From IMG/VR virus record IMGVR_UViG_3300047476_001635, positions 1 through 28,741 of that record: DNA of 28,741 nt. The stretch is one strand, 5' to 3'. Positions 22,103 to 28,516 of the stretch are shown here, piece after piece. Below the pieces are notes generated by a model. It did not search any database and was not told the origin of the DNA. It was given only the letters and a program-made list of their open reading frames with translations. This DNA is from a virus. Position 1 is the first letter of the stretch, and each line of letters begins with the position of its first letter. Position numbers and translations under genes: made by a program.

Positions 22103-22651
22103 ATGGAGAATATAAAGAAAAGCTTGAGCGATGTTGTTCATCAATATGCTGCGATTGCAATTACAGTAATGTTTTTGTTTTCAAACACAGTTGCTGCAAC
22201 ACCTGCACAAGCTCTAATAGTAAAACCAAAGACAGAAGTACAACTTAAGAAAGAAACCTTAGTGAAGTACAGCAATACTGTTTATAAGCCTTCAGAGGCT
22301 TTGTCTGGAGAAGAATTAAAAGATCTTCTTTGGGCAGTAGGCTTTGAGGGAAAAGCACTTAAAACTGCTTGGGCCATTGCTATGAGGGAGTCTAACGGAC
22401 GACCAATGGCGTACAATGGCAACAGGAAAACTGGAGACAGTTCCTATGGAATTTTTCAGATCAACATGTTGGGTAATCTCGGCGATGTTCGTAAAGAAAA
22501 ATTTAATTTAAAGTCAAACGTACTATTATTTGACCCAACTATAAATGCAGAGATAGCGTATTATATGACCGATGGCGGCAGTGATTGGTCAGCTTGGAAG
22601 GGTTTAACCCCAAGAGCGCAGGAATTCTACCTAGAATTTCCAAACAATTAG
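22103..22651 (+). CDS. Exported lysozyme/transglycosylase-like protein
   Basis: A signal peptide is likely: basic start (ENIKKSLSDVVHQ), hydrophobic core (YAAIAITVMFLFSNTVAA), and ATPAQA as the probable cleavage site. The C-terminal half is lysozyme-like: the catalytic Glu is probably in AMRESNGRP (residue 96 from this start), followed by GDSSYGIFQINMLG and the AYYMTDGGSDWSAWKG segment typical of SLT/lysozyme-fold domains. It would cut peptidoglycan either at lysis, with the holin across the intergenic region, or during infection if packed in the virion. The ATG at 22103 has AAAGGAGG at eight bases; an ATG two codons upstream (22097) is too close to that site but possible. Confidence 0.83.
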   Translation: MENIKKSLSDVVHQYAAIAITVMFLFSNTVAATPAQALIVKPKTEVQLKKETLVKYSNTVYKPSEALSGEELKDLLWAVGFEGKALKTAWAIAMRESNGRPMAYNGNRKTGDSSYGIFQINMLGNLGDVRKEKFNLKSNVLLFDPTINAEIAYYMTDGGSDWSAWKGLTPRAQEFYLEFPNN

Positions 22652-22663
22652 AAAGGAAATGTT

Positions 22664-22879
22664 GTGAGGATACAGTACGTGTCTACATACATTAAACTTT
22701 CCGAAGAGGGCCTTGTTCCTAAGCTTTTATGCCCACAGGATCAAGGTCCTCTTTTATGCAATGGCGATGGAGAATCTTTAATATACTTGTATTGTCTTGA
22801 ATGCGATTATAAAAATACTATGGGCATAGCTAGATATGAAAATATAGTAAAATTAGTAGATGAACAAAGAAAAGTTTGA
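22664..22879 (+). CDS. Small zinc-ribbon-like protein (71 aa)
   Basis: Starts with GTG, preceded by AAAGGA about seven bases away. Four cysteines: LLCPQDQGPLLCNGD and YLYCLECDYKN. The spacing C-x8-C...CxxC with surrounding aromatic residues suggests a zinc ribbon, though the first pair is wider than normal. The C-terminus is helical and charged (NIVKLVDEQRKV). The gene follows the lysozyme-like gene by 12 bases and overlaps the next small gene. Function unknown; a nucleic-acid-binding or adaptor role is possible. Confidence 0.68.
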   Translation: MRIQYVSTYIKLSEEGLVPKLLCPQDQGPLLCNGDGESLIYLYCLECDYKNTMGIARYENIVKLVDEQRKV

Positions 22880-22970
22880 TTTTGAGTCCAACATAGTTTC
22901 CCCTACGGATTCTATGGGTAGAGAAATTTGGTGGGAAGATGCAGGAAGACCAGAAGGCGGAGACAAGTAG
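22860..22970 (+). CDS. Very small overlapping ORF (36 aa)
   Basis: ATG at 22860 to TAG at 22970, peptide MNKEKFDFESNIVSP TDSMG-REIWWEDAGRPEGGDK. It overlaps the end of the 71-residue gene by 20 bases and the start of the 70-residue gene by 32 bases in different frames. No ribosome-binding site is evident, so it would rely on coupling. The balanced composition with two Trp (REIWWEDAG) makes it a plausible real peptide, but it remains unproven. Confidence 0.45.
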   Translation: MNKEKFDFESNIVSPTDSMGREIWWEDAGRPEGGDK

Positions 22971-23151
22971 TCTAGAAGATAATATTCCTATGGTTACATA
23001 TATTATGTTACATAGAATATATGATTTGCTTACATTAATATCAAATAAAATTGTAGGTTCTGAGGATACTCAAAAAATGATTTCATATCATGAAGCAGGG
23101 TACTTACTCGGTCCAGTTCCATCATTTGCACCGCAAGAAGAATCCGAATAA
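22939..23151 (+). CDS. Unrecognised small protein (70 aa)
   Basis: An acidic start (MQEDQKAETSSLEDN), an amphipathic helix (TYIMLHRIYDLLTLISNKIV) and the ending GYLLGPVPSFAPQEESE. An ATG at 22990 (MVTYIML) is an alternative start that would avoid the overlap with the small ORF. No domain is recognised. The neighbours are small, probably early phage proteins. Confidence 0.6.
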   Translation: MQEDQKAETSSLEDNIPMVTYIMLHRIYDLLTLISNKIVGSEDTQKMISYHEAGYLLGPVPSFAPQEESE

Positions 23152-23157
23152 AAGTTC

Positions 23158-23186
23158 TTGACTTAGATATAAAGATATATTACAAT
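23158..23186 (+). promoter_or_regulatory. Strong promoter without a gene behind it
   Basis: TTGACT (23158-23163), 17 bases, TACAAT (23181-23186). It starts inside the gap after the 70-residue gene and points to a segment with no usable gene, ending at a terminator hairpin at 23240-23271. Confidence 0.75.
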
Positions 23187-23192
23187 TAATAG

Positions 23193-23271
23193 TCAGGTTG
23201 AGATTGTAAAATTTCCCTGATTGCATGAAGATGCACATGGCCCCTATGGATCCGCCTCCGTAGGGGCTTTT
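23193..23271 (+). ncRNA. Candidate small RNA (about 75-80 nt)
   Basis: A strong promoter (23158-23186) implies a start near 23193, and an intrinsic terminator ends the transcript near 23271. The segment between holds no credible gene: the only ATG run encodes 12 residues (MKMHMAPMDPPP) without a ribosome-binding site. A promoter and terminator enclosing a short gene-free interval is the usual architecture of a small RNA. Alternatively it is a leader attenuated before the oxygenase unit downstream. Confidence 0.55.
23240..23271 (+). terminator. Intrinsic terminator
   Basis: GCCCCTATGGA (23240-23250) pairs with TCCGTAGGGGC (23257-23267), 11 pairs with one T-G wobble and a six-base loop (TCCGCC), followed by TTTT. 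Confidence 0.82.
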
Positions 23272-23274
23272 GCA

Positions 23275-23283
23275 TGCTATAAT
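23275..23283 (+). promoter_or_regulatory. Extended -10 TGCTATAAT before the 45-aa gene
   Basis: TGC-TATAAT four bases after the T-run of the terminator, nine bases before the ATG at 23293. The leader would be only about three bases. It restarts transcription for the small gene and oxygenase copy 7. Confidence 0.65.
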
Positions 23284-23292
23284 ATAATTACT

Positions 23293-23430
23293 ATGGCTAG
23301 AGATCATTTTGCAAAATTTATGGCAAGCCCGCAGTTTAATCACGAATGCGATGGTTCATGCAAAGTGCAATCACATCAAAAAAAAGAATATATTATAGAA
23401 AAATTACTTAAAAGGATTGGTAAAAAATAA
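23293..23430 (+). CDS. Small basic protein (45 aa)
   Basis: MARDHFAKFMASPQFNHECD is followed by GSCKVQSHQKKEYIIEKL and a basic end. One CxxxxC-like pair with a nearby His (FNHECDGSCKV) might bind metal. The stop overlaps the start of the oxygenase behind it (TAATG), so the two are coupled. The ATG was chosen because a near-consensus -10 lies nine bases upstream; a TTG at 23221 would run through the terminator hairpin. Role unknown; perhaps linked to the oxygenase. Confidence 0.65.
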   Translation: MARDHFAKFMASPQFNHECDGSCKVQSHQKKEYIIEKLLKRIGKK

Positions 23431-24284
23431 TGTTTTACGACAGAGAAGATTGTATTAAAGCATCTTTTTTCCCAGATGATTATGGGACACAAAGCGGAGT
23501 TTTTATATTTAAGGGCTTCTTTACAGATGAAGAATGTAAGACTGTAGAAGATGAGCTAAGAGACTATGATATGAGTGACAAGTACGGTGACACTCTAATC
23601 AGCTGGTATTCAAATAAAGTTAGTCCACCACTTAAAGCAATCCACCCACTCTGGGAAAAGGCAAGCGAGCTTTTGTACCCAGAATACGTAATGCACCCAC
23701 AGGGCAACGTTTTGATAATAACACCAGAAATGAATGAAGGAATGTTTACTCATTCAGATTCTCCTGGAAAGGGAGAATGCCACAGATTATCTCAGGTTGA
23801 CGTATGGAAGACATGCTGCGAACTTGACTTTGGCTTAGTAGGATATTTTGGAGACTTTGAAGGCGGAGAAATATTTTACGTAAACATTAATAAAGACGGA
23901 ACAAGAAAAGATGCTGTACGTGAAGAAGACCGCTTAACAATAAAGCCTGAAAGAGGAGATCTTGTAATACACGGAGCATTTGCACCACATGCACATGGTG
24001 TAGAGCCAGTTACATCTGGAAGAAGATATGCATTCTCAAACTTTGTGTTAAAGGCAGAAGATAATCCAGGAACATTTTATAACTATAAAACACCAGAGTA
24101 TTATGAGCAAATTAAAGATAAAGATACACTCAGCCTAAAAGACTTTGTTAACATATGGATGAGACCACTAAAGGAAAACCCACAGTTTACTAAAGAAAGA
24201 ATTAGAGAGTATCAGGCATCTGGACTAGAAGGACCAGAGCTCTCAGAAAAATTTATGGGTGAGTTTAAAGAGCATAAAGACTAA
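23430..24284 (+). CDS. 2-oxoglutarate/Fe(II) oxygenase, prolyl 4-hydroxylase-like (copy 7)
   Basis: A 284-residue oxygenase and the only plus-strand copy. Iron ligands: H108/D110 (FTHSDSPGKG) and H189 (HAHGVEP), with Arg in GRRYAFSNF. The core motif is the divergent GYFGDFEGGEIFYVNINKDG, where the NDDY of the other copies is replaced by GDFE. A helical C-terminal region of about 70 residues (YYEQIKDKDTLSLKDFVNIW) follows the fold. Seven of its 13 Ile codons are ATA, which suits the tRNA-Ile(UAU) gene in this window. It converges with the membrane protein gene behind it (overlapping stops). Probably active on a different substrate from the minus-strand set. Confidence 0.87.
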   Translation: MFYDREDCIKASFFPDDYGTQSGVFIFKGFFTDEECKTVEDELRDYDMSDKYGDTLISWYSNKVSPPLKAIHPLWEKASELLYPEYVMHPQGNVLIITPEMNEGMFTHSDSPGKGECHRLSQVDVWKTCCELDFGLVGYFGDFEGGEIFYVNINKDGTRKDAVREEDRLTIKPERGDLVIHGAFAPHAHGVEPVTSGRRYAFSNFVLKAEDNPGTFYNYKTPEYYEQIKDKDTLSLKDFVNIWMRPLKENPQFTKERIREYQASGLEGPELSEKFMGEFKEHKD

Positions 24285-24571
24285 GCAATAAAATGTTTTA
24301 ATATTGCGGCAGTTGCCAAGCAACACCATATCATATTAAACACTATTATTGTAGGTAAAGTTTTTCTAGTAGATGTCCAAATCAAAGACATGCTAGATAC
24401 TAAAGCAAATATATAAAGCCACCACCACTGCTTGCCAAAAAGAAGTCCTGGAACAATAATTGTAGCTTTAGTCATAAAAGATATAAGCTCTATTGTATTT
24501 ACTAGATTCCAATATGATCTATGACCAAACTTTGATAAAACATACTTTATCTTATTCACTAAAGCCACCAT
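24281..24571 (-). CDS. Small membrane protein (96 aa)
   Basis: Three likely membrane segments: about 27-45 (IELISFMTKATIIVPGLLFG), 46-65 (WWWLYIFALVSSMSLIW) and 71-93 (LPTIIVFNMIWCCLATAAIL), with a basic N-terminus (NKIKYVLSKFGHRSYW). It overlaps the end of the halogenase gene by 20 bases, so it is expressed from the same message. No family is recognised. It could anchor or export the halogenase product, or be unrelated. Confidence 0.65.
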   Translation of the reverse strand: MVALVNKIKYVLSKFGHRSYWNLVNTIELISFMTKATIIVPGLLFGKQWWWLYIFALVSSMSLIWTSTRKTLPTIIVFNMIWCCLATAAILKHFIA

Positions 24572-26060
24572 TTAATTTTAAAAAGTCATAATGCTTTAGT
24601 GTTTTATGATATATGGATTTTTTTATAGAATTATTTTCTTTTATTTCTTTGCTAAATTTATTATGGTGTTTTTCAGAGAATGACTTTATTTTATCTATAT
24701 CCATTATTCCATTACCATAAGCAATTGCGTAATAACTATACTCTGGCCATATTGTCCACATGTTTTCTCTATCTTCAACTTCTCCAAGATTTAATATGAG
24801 GTCGTGCACATGCTTTATTCTATCTGGCATTTTATTTTTGGTTGTAAAATTTTCCCAGAAATCAGTATTTGTTTTATTTGTCATGTAATGTAGGTATATA
24901 AAGTCTTTTATGGACTCAGACTCATCAAAACATTTTTGGTTAATTGTTTCTCTATATTCACCAGGGTTAAATGTCTCAACCTCTGTATTGAATACTCTAT
25001 TGAGAGCCCCAGCTGTTTGCTGAAGTGATGTAGCTTCAAGTGGCTCTACAAAACCAGCAGCAAGTCCAATTGCCATGCAGTTTCCAATCCACACATTTTT
25101 AAAAATTCCAGGATCAAAACTAAACTCTTTGACAAATGTTACGCCTCCATATTTTTCTGTAATTTCTTTTCTTACAGCCTCATTTGAAATAATTCTTGAG
25201 TCATATACATATCCACACCCATATCTATGCTGTAATGGGATCTTCCATATCCAACCATAATCTGTAGCAATTGATTCAGTATATGGCTCTAGCTCTTTTT
25301 CATTATCAAGTGGCATTAAAAATGCTTGTGCTGCATTGGCTGGGAGGCTTTCAGAATAACTTATCCATTCTCCTCCAAGCTTACCTCCAATAAAGTACCT
25401 TGCAAATCCAGTGGCATCTACAACAAAGTCGGTAGATATAATTGAGCCATCTTCTAAAGTTATTGACTTTATATTAACTCCATTTACATCAGCGTCTACT
25501 ACCCTAGAGTCTATATGAGATACATTTCTTGATAATGCTTTTTCTTTTAAAAACTTTGCAAGCAATGGTGCATCCCAGTGAAAAGCGTAGGCACCATATT
25601 GCTTTTGGTAATCTCCCACTGTTTCAAACGGAACACGGTTTTCATTAGATACCATAGTCATAAAACAAAAATCTTCTTCTGGTATGTCATTAGCATAAGA
25701 AAAAACTCTAGTGTTCGGGAATCCTGGATCGTCAAACTCAATCCTGTTAAGTCCATCCATGTTGTGTGGCCAGAAGTTAAACGCATGCATGTAGCTCCCA
25801 CCATCTTGTGACCAATTTGTGAACTTTATCCCATTTTTAATTGTCGACTTAGTATTAGTAACCAGATCTTCTAGTGTTATATCTAGATAGTTAAAAAGGT
25901 TGACGAGCATAGGCACAGTGCCTTCGCCTGCACCCAGTATGCCTATTTTAGTACTCTCTATAACAACTACGTTCTCGTCAGGGAATCTTTTTTGAGCAAA
26001 AAGAGCAGATAGCCAGCCAGCGGTTCCACCACCAACTATAACTATGTTCTTTTTTGTCAT
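24552..26060 (-). CDS. Flavin-dependent halogenase (tryptophan halogenase family)
   Basis: A 502-residue FADH2-dependent halogenase, which makes HOCl/HOBr/HOI-type species and transfers halogen to an electron-rich substrate. Diagnostic sites: G10-x-G-x-x-G15 with W16 (GGGTAGW) for FAD, the catalytic Lys at K75 (TIKNGIKFTNW, the PrnA K79 position), the family motif WxWxIP at W270-P275 (WIWKIP), and E339-E342 (EPLEAT) in the region of the PrnA catalytic Glu. The length fits the family. A flavin reductase would be needed and is not in this window. The ATG at 26060 lies six bases after TACAAT (leaderless); an ATG 37 codons upstream was rejected. Viral halogenases are known from cyanophages (VirX1); the substrate here is unknown. 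Confidence 0.9.
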   Translation of the reverse strand: MTKKNIVIVGGGTAGWLSALFAQKRFPDENVVVIESTKIGILGAGEGTVPMLVNLFNYLDITLEDLVTNTKSTIKNGIKFTNWSQDGGSYMHAFNFWPHNMDGLNRIEFDDPGFPNTRVFSYANDIPEEDFCFMTMVSNENRVPFETVGDYQKQYGAYAFHWDAPLLAKFLKEKALSRNVSHIDSRVVDADVNGVNIKSITLEDGSIISTDFVVDATGFARYFIGGKLGGEWISYSESLPANAAQAFLMPLDNEKELEPYTESIATDYGWIWKIPLQHRYGCGYVYDSRIISNEAVRKEITEKYGGVTFVKEFSFDPGIFKNVWIGNCMAIGLAAGFVEPLEATSLQQTAGALNRVFNTEVETFNPGEYRETINQKCFDESESIKDFIYLHYMTNKTNTDFWENFTTKNKMPDRIKHVHDLILNLGEVEDRENMWTIWPEYSYYAIAYGNGIMDIDKIKSFSEKHHNKFSKEIKENNSIKKSIYHKTLKHYDFLKLNGGFSE

Positions 26061-26066
26061 AAATCT

Positions 26067-26095
26067 ATTGTACCTTTCGATAAATTCAGAGTCAT
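26067..26095 (-). promoter_or_regulatory. Leaderless promoter of the halogenase gene
   Basis: ATGACT (26090-26095), 17 bases, TACAAT (26067-26072), six bases, ATG at 26060 (minus strand). Confidence 0.7.
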
Positions 26096-26360
26096 ATAGT
26101 GCGAAAAAAGTGCGCCGCCGAGAGAAGGACATTCTAGTCAACTGGAATATATGGATCCATATGCGATCCATTTACATAGAAATACCCCTGATAAAGCCTC
26201 TAGAGGCTCTCTAAGGCTCTTTGAGCCTTTCTGCCTACCCAAGGGCGGGAGAGGGCCAAAAAGTGCCTTTACGAGAATATTCTAGAGTTTGCCAGAACCT
26301 AATAGCAAGAAGTATAGACTGATAAGGAACAAGGACGCTTTGACGAAAAATATATATAGC
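26096..26360. other. Non-coding interval with palindromes and two hairpins
   Basis: About 265 bases with no supportable gene, richer in G+C in places (GCGCCGCCG, GGGCGGGAGAGGG) than its surroundings. It holds the palindromes ATATGGATCCATAT (26149-26162), AGCCTCTAGAGGCT (26195-26208) and AGAATATTCT (about 26275-26284), and the hairpin AAGGCTC-TTT-GAGCCTT (26213-26229). The pair of hairpins may end transcription from the small membrane peptide gene. Other functions (protein binding, RNA gene, replication site) cannot be told apart. Confidence 0.5.
26195..26229 (-). terminator. Possible double hairpin terminator
   Basis: On the minus strand AAGGCTC-AAA-GAGCCTT is followed by AGCCTCTAGAGGCT and TTTAT. 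Stems are short (7 and 5-6 bp) and the T-run is weak. Confidence 0.4.
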
Positions 26361-26507
26361 TTAGAGGTCTTGTAATTCATCTTCATCGTCCTCTATGTCA
26401 AAGACATATTCGATCCCGCCCAATTTTCTAATCTGATCATATATAAATATACTTGCAGAAAAGAATAATGCAGTAGGTAATATAAATCTTAAGTATTTTT
26501 TACTCAT
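26361..26507 (-). CDS. Small single-pass membrane peptide with acidic tail (48 aa)
   Basis: The start ATG at 26507 lies six bases after TATAAT (26514-26519), the same leaderless pattern as six other genes. A basic N-terminus (MSKKYLRF) precedes one hydrophobic segment (FILPTALFFSASIFIYDQIR) and a strongly acidic end (FDIEDDEDELQDL). This suggests an inner-membrane peptide with its acidic tail outside or inside; orientation by the positive-inside rule puts the N-terminus in the cytoplasm. No homologue is recognised. It is transcribed divergently from the methyltransferase gene. It was identified by reading the minus strand directly and is supported mainly by the promoter spacing. Confidence 0.6.
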   Translation of the reverse strand: MSKKYLRFILPTALFFSASIFIYDQIRKLGGIEYVFDIEDDEDELQDL

Positions 26508-26513
26508 ATAGTA

Positions 26514-26519
26514 ATTATA
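26514..26519 (-). promoter_or_regulatory. Leaderless -10 of the 48-aa peptide gene
   Basis: TATAAT exactly six bases before the ATG at 26507 (minus strand). No clear -35. It lies about 20 bases from the -35 of the opposing methyltransferase promoter. Confidence 0.65.
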
Positions 26520-26537
26520 CTATACATAATATTCTAG

Positions 26538-26565
26538 TTGACTAGTAATTATCATACAGTATAAT
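26538..26565 (+). promoter_or_regulatory. Leaderless consensus promoter of the methyltransferase gene
   Basis: TTGACT (26538-26543), 16 bases, TATAAT (26560-26565), six bases, ATG at 26572. The best match to consensus among the leaderless promoters. Confidence 0.8.
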
Positions 26566-26571
26566 AGAGTT

Positions 26572-27213
26572 ATGAACTACACAATTGAGCCATGGAAAGA
26601 TAAGCAACTTGATCCAGAATTTTTAGAAATTCTTACAGAGCAAGCTGAGCTTAATCTAGGACTTGTAGGCGAACACGATATTAAATCTAAAGAACCATGG
26701 GAAAGATATTACGTGCTATGGAGTGCACTAAAAGAAGTTAAAGATCTTCCAGGTAATTTTGTACAATGTGGTGTCTATATGGGAGACCAAGCCTATTTTA
26801 TGGCAGAAGCGTCCGATAAGACAGTATACCTGTTTGATTCATTTGAAGGTGCAAAAGATCTTGGAGAATTTGATAACGAATACTATATAGAGAATCCTTA
26901 TAAGTGCACTGTAGAAGATTGCCAATCAAGATTATCTCCATTTAACAATGTATCAATTAATGTTGGTCCCGTTCCCGCCAATTTTGAAAAAGTAGAACAG
27001 ATTTCACTTCTATATGTAGATGTTAATCTGTATGAGCCTACAAAGATTTCAATTGAAGAGCTATGGGATAAGATTGTCGACAATGGTCTACTTATGGTAG
27101 ATACACATGACAATTATTCTACTGGAGCAACAAAAGCAGTTGTAGAGTTTGCCGTAGAAAAGAATTTATCTATTCAGACTCTTCCTACTGGTATTGCAGT
27201 AATTACTAAATAG
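26572..27213 (+). CDS. TylF/MycF-type S-adenosylmethionine-dependent methyltransferase
   Basis: A 213-residue Rossmann-fold methyltransferase of the TylF (PF05711) kind, members of which O-methylate sugars or related hydroxyls. Motif I reads GNFVQCGVYMGDQ (61-73), the second strand YLFDSFEG (86-93), and the metal/active-site region LLYVDVNLYEPTK (D150) and GLLMVDTHDNYSTGATKAV (D177, D180). The usual DDY is VDTHDNY, a small deviation that may alter metal binding. The likely role is methylation of a hydroxyl on a glycan or small molecule, possibly one made by a neighbour. It ends head-on with the SGNH-like gene (8-base overlap). No ribosome-binding site is needed if leaderless. Confidence 0.85.
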   Translation: MNYTIEPWKDKQLDPEFLEILTEQAELNLGLVGEHDIKSKEPWERYYVLWSALKEVKDLPGNFVQCGVYMGDQAYFMAEASDKTVYLFDSFEGAKDLGEFDNEYYIENPYKCTVEDCQSRLSPFNNVSINVGPVPANFEKVEQISLLYVDVNLYEPTKISIEELWDKIVDNGLLMVDTHDNYSTGATKAVVEFAVEKNLSIQTLPTGIAVITK

Positions 27214-27868
27214 CTAAAGGACTTAGCTTTTCCGCAAATAGATTCCAAATCTTTGCCATATGCTCAGGCTTTAATCCATCTACTGGATGAGGAGCATCTG
27301 TATGTGTCATAGATGGAGTTAGCTCAGGTACACCAAGAGCATCTAGGATATCCTGCTGAGTAACAACTATTTCAAACCCCGCTTCTTTTGCATACTTATG
27401 TAGTGCAGCGAGAAACTCACGATTCTGATCAATTCTCTGCTCATGTGTGTAGTATGGGCTTATTCCTTCATGCTTTAAAAGCATTTCAGTAAACTGTGGC
27501 AATGGCTCCATAATTACAACACGAGAATTAGGAAAGTTCTTTTTAATGTTGTCAATAAAATCTTTTACTGTGCTATCTGCATTTTTATACTTAGACAAGA
27601 ATGTTCTAACATCTACATATCCCATCCATAGAGCTAAAACTCCATCATCTTTAATTTCTGAGAATGGTATTGGCTTATGGTCAATAGTTCTTGCAATTTC
27701 TACACCAGAAGACATCTCATCTTCTTCACGCATTTGCTCGATACTAAACCCATGCATCTTCTTAGCAGCTTTAGGCCAAGGTATGAAAGTCACTTCATGC
27801 TTTTCTGGATAATAGTGCTCAATAGCTCTAGACAGATGACAGTCACTAATCATATACACATTTTTCAT
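27206..27868 (-). CDS. SGNH-hydrolase-like protein
   Basis: A 220-residue protein with the fold signs of SGNH hydrolases: block I as MISDCHLSR (S8-D9), WMGYVDVRTFL in the place of block III (with Val for the usual Asn), and block V as D191-A-P-H194 in TDAPHPVDGLKPEHM. Members cut or transfer acyl groups on sugars or lipids, but this set of deviations (SDCH for GDS, no Asn) makes activity uncertain. It is translated from the same message as the sulfotransferase upstream (two-base gap, AAGGA before the ATG). It might deacylate or acylate the glycan that the sulfotransferase and methyltransferase modify. Confidence 0.7.
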   Translation of the reverse strand: MKNVYMISDCHLSRAIEHYYPEKHEVTFIPWPKAAKKMHGFSIEQMREEDEMSSGVEIARTIDHKPIPFSEIKDDGVLALWMGYVDVRTFLSKYKNADSTVKDFIDNIKKNFPNSRVVIMEPLPQFTEMLLKHEGISPYYTHEQRIDQNREFLAALHKYAKEAGFEIVVTQQDILDALGVPELTPSMTHTDAPHPVDGLKPEHMAKIWNLFAEKLSPLAI

Positions 27869-27869
27869 T

Positions 27870-28490
27870 TTATATCAATCCTTCTTCTATTTTTCTTTTT
27901 AGGTCCAGGTAAACCTTAAGGCTTTTAAACTCATCCTCTGGGAAAAGTGCTTTAGTGTATCTATCTACCTTTTCTCTTCCAGAACTTTTTGCACGTGGTA
28001 CCCTATTTGCATTACCAGAATCTATAACAGCCTTTATAACTTCATCCTCAGATCTTGGAGTAATCTCGTACTCAATTCCAAAATGTTCTGCAACTTTTTT
28101 TACAAATAGATCTGGATTTTTAGTAAGCGTATCAAAGTCAATTATCTTGACATGCTTAAGATCTTCTATGTCAGTAAAAAATTCTAGATATCTTTCTTTT
28201 TCACGAAGTATCTGGTCAACTATTTGTTTTTTATTATCTTCTTCTATTAAACCTACGCCATCCTTAAAATATACGTGCTCAGAAGTTCTTAGCCATCTCT
28301 CTGCTCCAGATGCAATAGCGTCGTATGGATTTCTAAGTATGACTAGTGTTGGTACTTCCTCTGCAATATCTTTCCGCTCATGACCTGCAGTTGTAATTTC
28401 TAAAAATTGATTATTAAATGAGAGTCTAAGTAAGTTTAGCGCAAAGTTCATTCCAGAGCCTGCTGGACACACAATCTTGATCTTCTGCAT
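27870..28490 (-). CDS. Sulfotransferase-like protein
   Basis: A 206-residue PAPS-type sulfotransferase candidate. The 5'-phosphosulfate loop appears as CPAGSGMNFALNL (residues 8-20) and the 3'-phosphate motif as ILRNPYDAIASG (R53, S61), followed by KVYLDLKRKIEEG at the end. Size is shorter than typical (about 250-300) but the two nucleotide-binding motifs are in the right order and spacing. The reaction is transfer of sulfate to a hydroxyl of a glycan, lipid or protein. The ATG at 28490 lies six bases after TATAAT (28497-28502), again leaderless. It is co-transcribed with the SGNH-like gene. Confidence 0.82.
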   Translation of the reverse strand: MQKIKIVCPAGSGMNFALNLLRLSFNNQFLEITTAGHERKDIAEEVPTLVILRNPYDAIASGAERWLRTSEHVYFKDGVGLIEEDNKKQIVDQILREKERYLEFFTDIEDLKHVKIIDFDTLTKNPDLFVKKVAEHFGIEYEITPRSEDEVIKAVIDSGNANRVPRAKSSGREKVDRYTKALFPEDEFKSLKVYLDLKRKIEEGLI

Positions 28491-28496
28491 AATATT

Positions 28497-28502
28497 ATTA
28501 TA
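28497..28502 (-). promoter_or_regulatory. Leaderless -10 of the sulfotransferase gene
   Basis: TATAAT six bases before the ATG at 28490 (minus strand); a -35 is not evident, and the position would fall within the tRNA gene. Confidence 0.65.
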
Positions 28503-28516
28503 CTCTCGTTAAATTG

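Noticed and set aside
23225-23263. A 12-residue ORF (MKMHMAPMDPPP) in the small RNA interval
   Set aside because: It has no ribosome-binding site and overlaps the terminator stem; treated as chance, although a leader peptide cannot be fully excluded.
26061-26171. Longer halogenase start with 37 extra residues
   Set aside because: The extra part is Arg-rich and precedes the FAD motif unusually far from the N-terminus; the ATG at 26060 has a leaderless promoter and puts GGGTAGW at residue 10 as expected.
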